A stretch of DNA of 63,527 nucleotides from Lactovum miscens (GTDB lineage Bacteria; Bacillota; Bacilli; Lactobacillales; Streptococcaceae): the NCBI RefSeq assembly GCF_014202895.1, contig NZ_JACHHV010000008.1, positions 1-63,527 on the forward strand, written 5' to 3'. This document shows, in pieces, positions 56,292-63,527 of this stretch. Under the pieces are notes generated by a model that saw only the letters and a list, made by a program, of their open reading frames with translations, searched no databases and was not told the DNA's origin. The translations under genes were made by a program, and so were the position numbers. The stretch's first letter is position 1; the number at the start of each line of letters is the position of its first letter.

Positions 56292-57143
56292 TTATTTGTA
56301 TTTTTTTTCGAGTAAGGTCATCCAGAATCCTAAGCCTAGACCGACCACAAAGAAAAATGCTGTTAACATGATAGTGAAAATTTGAACTGCATCATAGGAA
56401 ATTGATTCCGAAGATTTTGTTGGAATTAAGATGAGAAAAGTACTTGATAGGACAAGACCAATGATAAGTTGATAAACTTGTTTATGGTAGTTATTGAGCA
56501 CTGTTTCCATCAATCTTGAAAAAGCTAAAAGGGTAAGAACTAATCCAATAGAAATAGGCAAAAAAACACCAAAAATATCTCGATTCTGAAAACCTTTTAG
56601 CATGGGACTGAAAAGTCCCAGAATTAAAAGTAAATTTGAAGGTGAAAGACCAGGAACGAGTGCCCCAAGAGCAATCAATATTCCCGCAAAGATAAAACCC
56701 CAAAAATTTGCTGGCGCTTTTAAACCCACCGCGGGAAAAAAATAAAGTAAGAAAAGTGAGATAAAGAATGTTGCTATAAGCCACGTGTATTCAGTAGGAC
56801 CTTTTAAACGGGGATTGTTGGAAAACAATTTTCCCTCTTTAAATAAAGCGGGGAGTGAGCCAAAAATTGCACCCGCGAATCCCCAAAGTACGGTTACCTG
56901 AAAGTTTGAAAGTAAGAACTCGAGGGGGGCTGAAAACAAAATAAGTCCTAAGATTCCCCCGAGACCCACAGGCAAGAAAAAGAAAAAATTGATTTTAAAA
57001 TCTTGACCTATATGAGCAAGAAAAGATAACAGCCGTTCATAAATCCCAAGTATAGCAGCTAAAACACCACCAGATACTCCTGGTAAAATAAACCCAAGAG
57101 CGATAATCATTCCTTTTATTAAGCGAAAAATCCAAGATAACAT
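56292..57143 (-). CDS. DUF368 membrane protein (PopT-like undecaprenyl phosphate transporter)
   Basis: The 283-residue polytopic protein has about eight helices. The DUF368 signatures are KGMIIALGFILPGVSGG near the N-terminus and ALGALVPGLSPSNLLLILG in the second half, an inverted-repeat pair. DUF368 proteins have been shown in other bacteria to recycle undecaprenyl phosphate across the membrane for wall synthesis. GGAGG lies before ATG 57143. It is monocistronic and divergent from pgk. Confidence 0.85.
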   Translation of the reverse strand: MLSWIFRLIKGMIIALGFILPGVSGGVLAAILGIYERLLSFLAHIGQDFKINFFFFLPVGLGGILGLILFSAPLEFLLSNFQVTVLWGFAGAIFGSLPALFKEGKLFSNNPRLKGPTEYTWLIATFFISLFLLYFFPAVGLKAPANFWGFIFAGILIALGALVPGLSPSNLLLILGLFSPMLKGFQNRDIFGVFLPISIGLVLTLLAFSRLMETVLNNYHKQVYQLIIGLVLSSTFLILIPTKSSESISYDAVQIFTIMLTAFFFVVGLGLGFWMTLLEKKYK

Positions 57144-57228
57144 ATAGGTTTAACCTCCATTTTGAATATTCTATCACATAAAATTAATGAATCCTTAATG
57201 ATTTGAAAAATGATAAAAGTCTCCTAAC

Positions 57229-57273
57229 GTAAGCATTTTCAAAAAAGTCTTCAAAATTTTTTGTGATATAATT
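57229..57273 (+). promoter_or_regulatory. pgk promoter with cre-like site
   Basis: The extended -10 is TGATATAAT (57265-57273). CGTAAGCATTTTCA (57229-57242) is a cre-like sequence with two mismatches, centred about 44 bp before the predicted start, a position compatible with activation by CcpA. A leader of about 97 nt with two Shine-Dalgarno-like runs follows. Confidence 0.45.
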
Positions 57274-57376
57274 TACTTAACAAAAATAAAACGTTACGAT
57301 TCTCTTTTTATTTTGGACTTATAACCCAAATTTTGAAAGTTGAGGAGGACGATATAAAAAGGAGAAACATCCAATT

Positions 57377-58573
57377 ATGGCAAAACTTACCGTAAAAGAC
57401 GTTGAATTAAAGGGAAAAAAAGTTCTCGTTCGAGTTGATTTCAATGTTCCAATCAAAGACGGCGTTATAACTAATGATAACCGTATCACCGCAGCATTGC
57501 CGACAATAAAATATATCCTCGAACAAGGAGGACGTGCCATTCTTTTCTCTCACCTTGGCCGTGTAAAAGAAGAAGCTGATAAAGTTGGTAAGTCTTTGGC
57601 TCCAGTTGCAGCTACACTAGCTGAAAAGCTTGGACAAGACGTTAAATTTATTCCAGAAACTCGTGGCGCAGCGCTTGAAGCGGCCGTAAATGAACTTAAA
57701 GATGGTGAAATCTTGGTCTTTGAAAACACCCGTTTCGAAGATATTGATGGCAAGAAAGAATCTAAGAACGATCCAGAACTTGGTAAATATTGGGCATCAC
57801 TTGGTGATGGAATATTCGTAAATGATGCTTTTGGAACAGCACACCGTGCTCATGCTTCAAATGTAGGTGTTTCCGCAAATGTTGAATATGCTGTAGCAGG
57901 TTTTCTTCTTGAAAACGAAATTGCTTATATTCAAGAAGCGGTTGAAAGTCCAGAACGACCATTCGTTGCGATTCTTGGTGGTTCAAAAGTGTCAGACAAG
58001 ATTGGTGTTATTGAAAATCTTCTTGCTAAAGCTGATAAAGTTATTATTGGTGGTGGTATGGCCTACACCTTCTTGAAGTCTCAAGGCTTTGAAATTGGAA
58101 CTTCACTCGTTGAAGATGACAAGCTTACACTTGCTAAAGAATTACTTGCTAAAGCTGATGGAAAGCTCATTCTCCCAATTGATCACAAAGTAGCAAATGC
58201 CTTTGCAGGTTACACTGAAGTCATAGAGACAGAGGGGGAAGATATTCCAGAAGGCTTCATGGGACTAGATGTGGGTTCTAAAACAATTGCTGATTACTCA
58301 GTACAACTTAAAAATGCGAAAACAGTCGTTTGGAATGGTCCAGTTGGTGTTTTCGAAAATCCTGACTTCCAAGCTGGTACAATTGGTTTGATGGAAGCAA
58401 TAGTTAAACAACCAGGCGTTAAATCAATTATTGGTGGTGGCGACTCAGCTGCTGCAGCCATCAATCTTGGTTATGCTGAGAAATTCTCATGGATCTCAAC
58501 TGGTGGTGGTGCTTCTATGGAACTTCTTGAAGGTAAAGTACTTCCAGGACTTGCAGCTTTAACCAACAAATAA
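57377..58573 (+). CDS. pgk: phosphoglycerate kinase
   Basis: The 398-residue monomeric enzyme has the PGK signature [13 protein letters not shown], the N-domain HLGR, hinge [10 protein letters not shown], and nucleotide-binding GGGDSAAA and the C-terminal [15 protein letters not shown]. It makes ATP and 3-phosphoglycerate from 1,3-bisphosphoglycerate in glycolysis. AAAGGAG lies before the start. Strong codon bias (few rare codons) fits high expression. Confidence 0.97.
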   Translation: MAKLTVKDVELKGKKVLVRVDFNVPIKDGVITNDNRITAALPTIKYILEQGGRAILFSHLGRVKEEADKVGKSLAPVAATLAEKLGQDVKFIPETRGAALEAAVNELKDGEILVFENTRFEDIDGKKESKNDPELGKYWASLGDGIFVNDAFGTAHRAHASNVGVSANVEYAVAGFLLENEIAYIQEAVESPERPFVAILGGSKVSDKIGVIENLLAKADKVIIGGGMAYTFLKSQGFEIGTSLVEDDKLTLAKELLAKADGKLILPIDHKVANAFAGYTEVIETEGEDIPEGFMGLDVGSKTIADYSVQLKNAKTVVWNGPVGVFENPDFQAGTIGLMEAIVKQPGVKSIIGGGDSAAAAINLGYAEKFSWISTGGGASMELLEGKVLPGLAALTNK

Positions 58574-58586
58574 AAAGTTTAAATTT

Positions 58587-58612
58587 CTAAGACGGCTTTG
58601 GCCGTCTTTTTG
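58587..58612 (+). terminator. terminator after pgk
   Basis: AAGACGGC (58589-58596) and GCCGTCTT (58601-58608) with a TTTG loop and T-run. Confidence 0.9.
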
Positions 58613-58729
58613 TTTACACAAAAGATTTTTTGGCAGATTTAAGGTTATTTGATAAAATTTAAGGGAATATTTATCAAATTCGTCATTCTGATTTTTTTGT
58701 AAATTATTTGCGACTTTTAGGTATCTTTT

Positions 58730-58767
58730 TGTTAAAATAAAGTTATTAAAGGTCAATTAAGGTCAAT
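58730..58767 (+). promoter_or_regulatory. upstream ftsH promoter with CtsR-type heptad repeat
   Basis: The extended -10 is TGTTAAAAT (58730-58738), and GGTCAAT-TAA-GGTCAAT (58751-58767) follows at the predicted start site. This matches the CtsR operator GGTCAAA-N3-GGTCAAA with one change per heptad. A second extended -10, TGATATAAT (58847-58855), lies closer to the gene. Confidence 0.6.
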
Positions 58768-58889
58768 TTCAGACTAAAGTCTTAGCGAATATAAGGTGAT
58801 TTCTCATATACTTAAAGGCGATGAAATGGCTTAATCATCAAAATTTTGATATAATTGCTAAATTAGAATAGAAGTAAGAATAGGAAGTT

Positions 58890-60998
58890 ATGCAGAACCC
58901 TAATAAAAAACCAAATAATAATAATGGATTCATCAAGAATGCGTTCTTGTGGATTATTGCCTTTATCGTGATTGTTGTAGGAATTAATATATTTATGGGT
59001 GGTAATAATTCAACCACTAAGACAATTGATTATTCAGCGATCGCAACTAATATAAAAAATGGTGATTTAACTAAGTTAACGTTTCAACCTGTAAATGGAG
59101 TCGTCAAAGTCTCAGGTGAATATAAAAAGGCAAAGACTGATAGCTCAACAACTAGTGCTTTTCCTCTCTTGTCTGGTCAGTCAACAAAAGTCACAGGCTT
59201 CACGAGTTATATCATTCCAACAGACAAGAATATCACTGACTTGCAAAATTTGGCTGACAAGAATGATGTGACTGTGTCCGTTGAACAAACACCAACAGAT
59301 AGTATTTGGGTGACTTTACTTGGTTCATGGCTACCGATTATTGCATTACTTGCTTTCATGTACTTTATGATGTCTGGAGCTCTTGGAGGCCGCGGTGGTG
59401 GTGCCAACAATCCAATGTCATTTGGTAAATCACGTGCGAAACAGCAAGATGGTAAGACTTCAAAAGTTCGCTTTGAGGATGTCGCTGGTGAGGAAGAAGA
59501 AAAGGCAGAACTCGTCGAGGTAGTCGACTTCTTGAAGAATCCTAAGAAGTACCACGATCTTGGAGCGCGTATTCCAGCTGGAGTTCTCCTCGAAGGCCCT
59601 CCGGGTACAGGTAAAACTCTACTTGCCAAGGCAGTTGCGGGTGAAGCAGGCGTACCCTTTTACAGCATTTCTGGCTCTGACTTTGTAGAGATGTTTGTCG
59701 GTGTTGGTGCTTCACGTGTGCGTGATTTATTTGAAAATGCTAAAAAGAATTCTCCAGCCATCCTATTTATTGACGAGATTGATGCTGTTGGTCGCCAACG
59801 TGGGGCTGGCATGGGAGGTGGAAATGATGAACGTGAACAAACTCTGAATCAACTACTTGTTGAGATGGATGGTTTCCAAGATACCGGGGAAAATGTCATA
59901 GTTATTGCAGCCACTAACCGTTCCGACGTACTTGATCCAGCTTTGCTCCGACCAGGTCGTTTCGATCGTAAGGTTTTAGTTGGAGCACCAGATGTTAAGG
60001 GACGTGAAGCTGTACTTCGTGTTCATGCTCGTAATAAGAAATTAGCACCAGACGTTGACTTGAAGATTGTAGCTCAACAAACTCCAGGATATGTTGGTGC
60101 AGATTTGGAAAATGTTCTAAATGAAGCTGCGCTTGTTGCAGCTCGCCAAAATAAAAAGGCTATTGATGCTTCTGATGTAGATGAAGGTATGGACCGTGCC
60201 ATGGCTGGTCCAGCTAAAAAAGACCGTATGCAGTCAATTCGTGAGCGCGAAATTGTGGCTTACCATGAAGCGGGACATGCGATTGTCGGGATTGTACTTG
60301 AAAATGGTTCTACTGTTCGTAAGGTAACTGTTGTTCCTCGTGGACGTATTGGTGGTTACATGCTTGCTCTTCCAGACGAAGAAGTAATGCAACCAACTAA
60401 CTTCCACTTGAAAGACCAACTTGCATCTCTCATGGGTGGACGTCTCGGTGAAGAAATTGTCTTTGGTGTCGCTACGCCAGGCGCTTCAAATGATATTGAA
60501 AAAGCTACACATATTGCACGGGCCATGGTAGCTGAATATGGTATGTCAGAGAAACTCGGTATGGTTTCTTATGAGGGTGACCACCAGGTCTTCATCGGCC
60601 GTGATTATGGTCAAACTAAGAGTTATTCTGAAGCAACTGCTGTCATGATTGATGATGAAGTACGTCGTATTCTTTCAGAAGCATACGACCGTGCGAAAGA
60701 AGCCATTGAATCTCATCGTGAGCAACACAAGAATATTGCTGAAGCTTTGATGAAATATGAAACCTTGAATGCAGAGCAAATTATGTCTCTATTCAAGAAT
60801 GGAAAGATGCCTGAAAAGGAACAAGAAGACACGAAAACTGGTTCAGATATTCTTAATTCAGTTTCTGATTTAAACTCTTCTGAAGTTTCAAAAATTGAAG
60901 CTATAGAGGACTCTGAACTTCCTAAATCATCAGAAGAAAACTCCGGGAGTCAAGATAAATCTGAAAGTAGTCCAAATACTACCTCTGAGTCTTTATAA
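58890..60998 (+). CDS. ftsH: ATP-dependent zinc metalloprotease FtsH
   Basis: The 702-residue membrane protease has two N-terminal helices (about 15-35 and 145-165), an extracytoplasmic domain between them, the AAA+ module with Walker A GPPGTGKT (236-243), Walker B FIDEID, the second region of homology, and the zinc site H-E-A-G-H (459-463). The last about 60 residues are Ser/Glu-rich and disordered. It degrades unassembled membrane proteins and regulators. Shine-Dalgarno AGGAAG. The tilS-hpt genes often found before ftsH are absent; pgk is in their place. Confidence 0.97.
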   Translation: MQNPNKKPNNNNGFIKNAFLWIIAFIVIVVGINIFMGGNNSTTKTIDYSAIATNIKNGDLTKLTFQPVNGVVKVSGEYKKAKTDSSTTSAFPLLSGQSTKVTGFTSYIIPTDKNITDLQNLADKNDVTVSVEQTPTDSIWVTLLGSWLPIIALLAFMYFMMSGALGGRGGGANNPMSFGKSRAKQQDGKTSKVRFEDVAGEEEEKAELVEVVDFLKNPKKYHDLGARIPAGVLLEGPPGTGKTLLAKAVAGEAGVPFYSISGSDFVEMFVGVGASRVRDLFENAKKNSPAILFIDEIDAVGRQRGAGMGGGNDEREQTLNQLLVEMDGFQDTGENVIVIAATNRSDVLDPALLRPGRFDRKVLVGAPDVKGREAVLRVHARNKKLAPDVDLKIVAQQTPGYVGADLENVLNEAALVAARQNKKAIDASDVDEGMDRAMAGPAKKDRMQSIREREIVAYHEAGHAIVGIVLENGSTVRKVTVVPRGRIGGYMLALPDEEVMQPTNFHLKDQLASLMGGRLGEEIVFGVATPGASNDIEKATHIARAMVAEYGMSEKLGMVSYEGDHQVFIGRDYGQTKSYSEATAVMIDDEVRRILSEAYDRAKEAIESHREQHKNIAEALMKYETLNAEQIMSLFKNGKMPEKEQEDTKTGSDILNSVSDLNSSEVSKIEAIEDSELPKSSEENSGSQDKSESSPNTTSESL

Positions 60999-61005
60999 AA
61001 TGATG

Positions 61006-61036
61006 ATTACCACTCCCAATATGGAGTGGTTTTTAA
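61006..61036 (+). terminator. terminator after ftsH
   Basis: ACCACTCC (61009-61016) and GGAGTGGT (61023-61030) with a CAATAT loop and T-tail. Confidence 0.88.
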
Positions 61037-61486
61037 TTTCGTAAAAATAAATTAAAGCTGTGTATTACAGAATTTAAATTTTTAATTTAAAAATTTAGTG
61101 GTCTTTTGTGTTGATAAAAAACTATTTTGTGTTTGAAAAAAGAAATTCCAAATGATATGTATGTATGGCTTAGAAGTAATCAATTTACTGTGTGTAAATA
61201 CTAATGGAAAGTCTGTGCCATTTAAAAGAAAAGTTCAAGGGTATAATAATTAGGTTTCCTTGCCTTTCAGCATTAATGCACAATAATTTCTATAATTTAA
61301 ACTTCAAACTCCCAAAGTAGGGTGATTATATCTGCTAACAGGACTGCTTTTCGTAAAATCTAACTTTAATTAGGAACAATTAGAGCAAAGATTTCTCGTA
61401 AATCTACCAAGAAATTATTGATTTGACTGACAATTAAATTATAAAATAAAAGAGGCACTGTGGTTCAATTCAAAATCTATTAACCA
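61037..61486. other. intergenic stretch without recognised genes
   Basis: About 450 bp of AT-rich sequence between the ftsH terminator and the next hairpin. No ORF with a ribosome site or known motif was found on either strand. Confidence 0.5.
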
Positions 61487-61532
61487 TTCTAATTAAAAAG
61501 ACAAGAACTTAATCTTGTCTTTTTAATTAGAA
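61487..61532. terminator. perfect 19-bp hairpin, probable terminator of the minus-strand gene
   Basis: TTCTAATTAAAAAGACAAG (61487-61505) and its reverse complement (61514-61532) with an 8-nt loop. The T-run is inside the stem on both strands. Confidence 0.7.
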
Positions 61533-61608
61533 AGCATAGCTTTTACTGAGAAACAACATTTTTTGCTGAAAGTATAATTTTTTGGATTAAGCATTAACAG
61601 TAACTCAA

Positions 61609-61842
61609 TCAACGCCAATATTTTTGATTTGACCGACGGCGTCGATCAGAGATAAGCTTGCCAATCCAAATTCCAACAGCAAGAATCAATGCAGGAATCA
61701 AGAATTGAGGACTAAGTAACCAGAAGACAGCACCGATGAACATTCTAAGCAAAAGCAAGCTGAGTAGAATTGGAAGAATAATACGAAATGCGCCACGAAC
61801 AAATATGGCTGCTAAGACAATTAATACAATTAATAAGAACAT
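61609..61842 (-). CDS. small two-helix membrane protein, unknown
   Basis: The 77-residue protein has two hydrophobic segments (about residues 2-38 and 45-64), separated by FRII/LLSPQ turns, and a basic tail DRRRRSNQKYWR that should lie in the cytosol. The shape resembles LiaI/PspG-like envelope stress proteins, but the sequence does not allow a family call. AAAGGAG precedes the ATG. A TGGTAAAAT box lies upstream on the minus strand. It is divergent from the CoA-binding gene. Confidence 0.75.
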   Translation of the reverse strand: MFLLIVLIVLAAIFVRGAFRIILPILLSLLLLRMFIGAVFWLLSPQFLIPALILAVGIWIGKLISDRRRRSNQKYWR

Positions 61843-61946
61843 GATTGATCTCCTTTAATGTTCATTTCTATAATTTTATTTTACCAAGTAAAAGTTTAAC
61901 ATAACTAAGACTATTGACTGATTTGATGCATTTTAAATTCGTTGAG

Positions 61947-61962
61947 TGTTATAATTAAGCTA
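61947..61962 (+). promoter_or_regulatory. extended -10 promoter abutting ATG (predicted leaderless)
   Basis: TGTTATAAT (61947-61955), 6 nt, ATG at 61962. Confidence 0.65.
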
Positions 61963-62414
61963 TGACTAATACAGAATATGAATTTAAAAACTCTGATCAA
62001 GAAATAATTTTTAATTACTTAAAAAAAGCCAAGGTTGTAGCCGTTGTTGGCTTGTCTGATCGAGAAGAAACTTCTTCAAATATGGTAACAAAGGCAATTC
62101 AAAATGCGGGGTATCGAATCATTCCTGTGAATCCAAAATTAGCAGGAGGAGAACTTTTAGGAGAAAAAGTTTATGGTTCAATTCTTGATATTCCGTTCCA
62201 CATTGATATTGTTGATATTTTCCGTCGTTCTGAATTTTTGGCAGACGTGGCACGTGAATTTATTCTTACTGATGCAGATGTTTTTTGGGCGCAACAAGGA
62301 CTTCAATCAGAAGAGGCTGAAAAAATCTTACGGGCAGCTGATCGTAATCAAATCGTAATGAATCGGTGTATAAAGATTGAATATGCTTATTCAGGTTTAG
62401 GAATAAAGCAGTGA
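61962..62414 (+). CDS. CoA-binding protein (YccU-like)
   Basis: This 150-residue CoA_binding-domain Rossmann protein has VVAVVGLSDREETSSN, the IIPVNPKLAGGELLGEKVY segment, DIVDIFRRSEF and VWAQQGL-type FWAQQGL. It binds CoA in crystal structures of homologues. Function is unknown, and a role in protein CoA-modification or metabolism is only inferred. It is monocistronic, with no clear terminator before the IS remnants. Confidence 0.88.
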   Translation: MTNTEYEFKNSDQEIIFNYLKKAKVVAVVGLSDREETSSNMVTKAIQNAGYRIIPVNPKLAGGELLGEKVYGSILDIPFHIDIVDIFRRSEFLADVAREFILTDADVFWAQQGLQSEEAEKILRAADRNQIVMNRCIKIEYAYSGLGIKQ

Positions 62415-62499
62415 AAGGTTTTTGCTTAATTTTTGGAATAAATCCAGACAGTTTTGCAGACAATAGACAGGGTTAGTGTAACTCTTTGGTTTCAGGTTT

Positions 62500-62672
62500 C
62501 AGATGCAACAAGGGGGTCGCTTTTTGCAAAGTAATCTGTAATAGTGTTATCAAATATTGATGATGTGCAGCCTAAAATTAAGACTTGGATGAATCATTAC
62601 GCGAGAAAAATGTTCAATTATCAAACACTATTCCAGATGTTTAATGGTGGCTAAATTAAAATTGCAATTTGC
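62500..62672 (+). mobile_element. 3' remnant of an IS30-type element (copy A)
   Basis: One plus-strand frame, interrupted by stops, ends DVQPKIKTWMNHYARKMF then NYQTLFQMFNGG (stop 62652-62654), like the C-terminus of IS30 transposases. An inverted repeat arm, 62646-62672, follows as the right end. The 5' part of this copy is missing; the sequence between 62415 and 62500 holds nothing else I recognise. Confidence 0.6.
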
Positions 62673-62703
62673 ATAGGCAAATTGTAATATTAAGTTAGCC
62701 ACC
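62646..62703. repeat. abutted IS30-type inverted repeats
   Basis: The left arm 62646-62672 (GGTGGCTAA...AATTTGC) and right arm 62677-62703 (GCAAATTG...GCCACC) are inverted, matching at about 24 of 27 positions, with only ATAG between. This is the right end of copy A joined to the left end of copy B. Confidence 0.7.
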
Positions 62704-63330
62704 TGAAGAAAGAAAAATACACCCGAAACCTTTATACTTGAATTTGGAAAAATAAAGTAGAAAAGAATTCAGATGCAAAATTATTCTAATACAAAAGGCA
62801 AACATTTAACACTGATTGAACGCTGGCACAATAGGAAACCCCGAAGTGGCAACCAGATTGCACGACTTTTATGTAAGGCACCACAAACGATTCATCATGA
62901 ACTCAAGTGGGGACGGGTTCAATTGAAGACCAAGACAAAGTATTCTGCAGAGGTGGCGCAAGCTTCCTATGACACACGTCGGAGGCATTGTGGACGTCCC
63001 TCAAAATTCACAAAGGTTTTGAATGCTCTGATTTCAAAAGTCGTCCGAGAGAAACTATCACTTGAAGTCTTCTCACAAGCTTTCCCATCCTGTCTATTTA
63101 CGAACGCTGTATAACTGGATTGAAGCGGGGTGTCTCGATGTAAAAACTCATGATTTACTCTATCCTCATTACAAAAAGTTGAAGAAACTACGGTCAACTC
63201 AACCTAAGCGGCCTTTTGGTTTGTCTATCAAACAACGTTCTTAGGTGGTCAACCAGCGTGAAGAATTTTGACATTGCGAGATTGATACCGTCCTTCTGAC
63301 GAAAATGAACCCAAATACTTGGTCAAAGAT
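62677..63330 (+). mobile_element. IS30-type element copy B, degenerate transposase
   Basis: The transposase starts at 62773 (MQNYSNTKGKHLTLIERW) with the IS30 helix-turn-helix (GNQIARLLCKAPQTIHHEL). Near 63070 the frame shifts: the continuation SHKLSHPVYLRTLYNWIEAG is in the next frame. Stops follow at 63242-63244 and about 63270, after which NQREEF-stop-HCEIDTVLLT still shows the first catalytic Asp region. The rest, including the other catalytic residues, is missing. Certainly inactive. Confidence 0.8.
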
Positions 63331-63436
63331 AAAAGAGAAAATATCTTTAAATAAAAAACTAGTGAAATAGAAGAGTGGAAATAGCAATTTCCGGACAACG
63401 CTAGTAAAATCAAGATATTTCTATTGATTTATAATG
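63331..63436. other. junction sequence between IS copies B and C
   Basis: AT-rich, no recognised feature; copy B similarity fades out here. Confidence 0.4.
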
Positions 63437-63527
63437 GCAAATTGTAAAATTAGTTTAGCCACCTGAAGCAAGAAAAAAACACCTGAATTTCTTATACTTG
63501 AATTTGAAAGAAGACAAGTAGAAAAGG
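63437..63527 (+). mobile_element. left end of a third IS30-type copy (copy C), cut by the window end
   Basis: 63437-63527 repeats 62677-62767 with scattered differences: GCAAATTGTAA, TTAGCCACCTGAAG, TTATACTTGAATTTG and AGTAGAAAAG are shared. By alignment the window stops about 6 bases before the transposase start codon. This copy may be the intact one. Confidence 0.75.

Overview
The window is a 63.5-kb stretch of a low-GC Firmicute chromosome. The gene set and its order (rnpA-yidC-jag-rpmH, ireB-ruvX-yrzB, a lafA/lafB glycolipid pair, pycA, adhE, zinc-free L32/L33) point to Lactococcus or a very close Streptococcaceae relative. I cannot fix the species from the sequence. Both ends lie in insertion sequences: a 5'-truncated ISLre2-type transposase on the left, and degenerate tandem IS30-type copies on the right. 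The window may therefore be a contig that ends in repeats.

Layout. 1-10.5 kb: ISLre2 remnant, two Cof-type HAD phosphatases, a CcpA-controlled 6-phospho-beta-glucosidase, a DnaQ-like exonuclease, plsX with a frameshift in a G9 run, a succinate-semialdehyde-type dehydrogenase, zwf with a coupled small ORF, and a Rossmann protein. 10.7-19 kb: a complete K+ uptake locus, kdpD-kdpE, a small membrane ORF, then kdpF-A-B-C. 19-28 kb: a degraded gene, a class I aminotransferase, pyruvate carboxylase, rpmF-rpmG, a metal-type P-ATPase and a frameshifted acetyltransferase. 28.5-36 kb: tRNA-Leu, tRNA-Ser, rnpA-yidC-jag, rpmH, an aldo/keto reductase, ireB-ruvX-yrzB and a large polytopic membrane protein. 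36-45 kb: adhE with a Rex-like site, a coiled-coil membrane protein divergent from trmN6, a YkuJ-type protein, the lafB-lafA glycolipid synthases, htrA and rlmH. 45-51.5 kb: yqeG, yqeH, an S66 peptidase, hflX with a HAD, and a VIT-type transporter/TetR operon. 51.6-63.5 kb: a 1431-residue fused 2-hydroxyacyl-CoA dehydratase activator-like protein, a DUF368 transporter, pgk, ftsH, a small membrane protein, a CoA-binding protein and the IS30 remnants.

The most striking non-coding signal is recurrent. Eleven genes have a -10 box (nine with a full extended TGn motif and eight exactly TGnTATAAT) ending only 6-7 nt before the start codon, and no Shine-Dalgarno sequence. This spacing puts the transcription start on, or within a base of, the A of ATG, which predicts leaderless mRNAs. 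The remaining genes mostly have clear Shine-Dalgarno sequences. Other regulatory signals visible are a cre at the GH1 promoter, a Rex-like operator at adhE, a CtsR-type heptad repeat at ftsH, a CiaR-type repeat at htrA, phased direct repeats at kdp, and a palindrome at the VIT/tetR promoter.

Metabolically the genes fit a fermentative, facultatively anaerobic lactic acid bacterium: pgk in glycolysis, zwf supplying NADPH, pycA replenishing oxaloacetate, and adhE regenerating NAD+. Envelope upkeep is represented by LafAB, HtrA, FtsH, YidC, DUF368 and an S66 carboxypeptidase. Ribosome and RNA maturation is represented by RnpA, RlmH, YqeH, HflX, TrmN6, RuvX and Jag.
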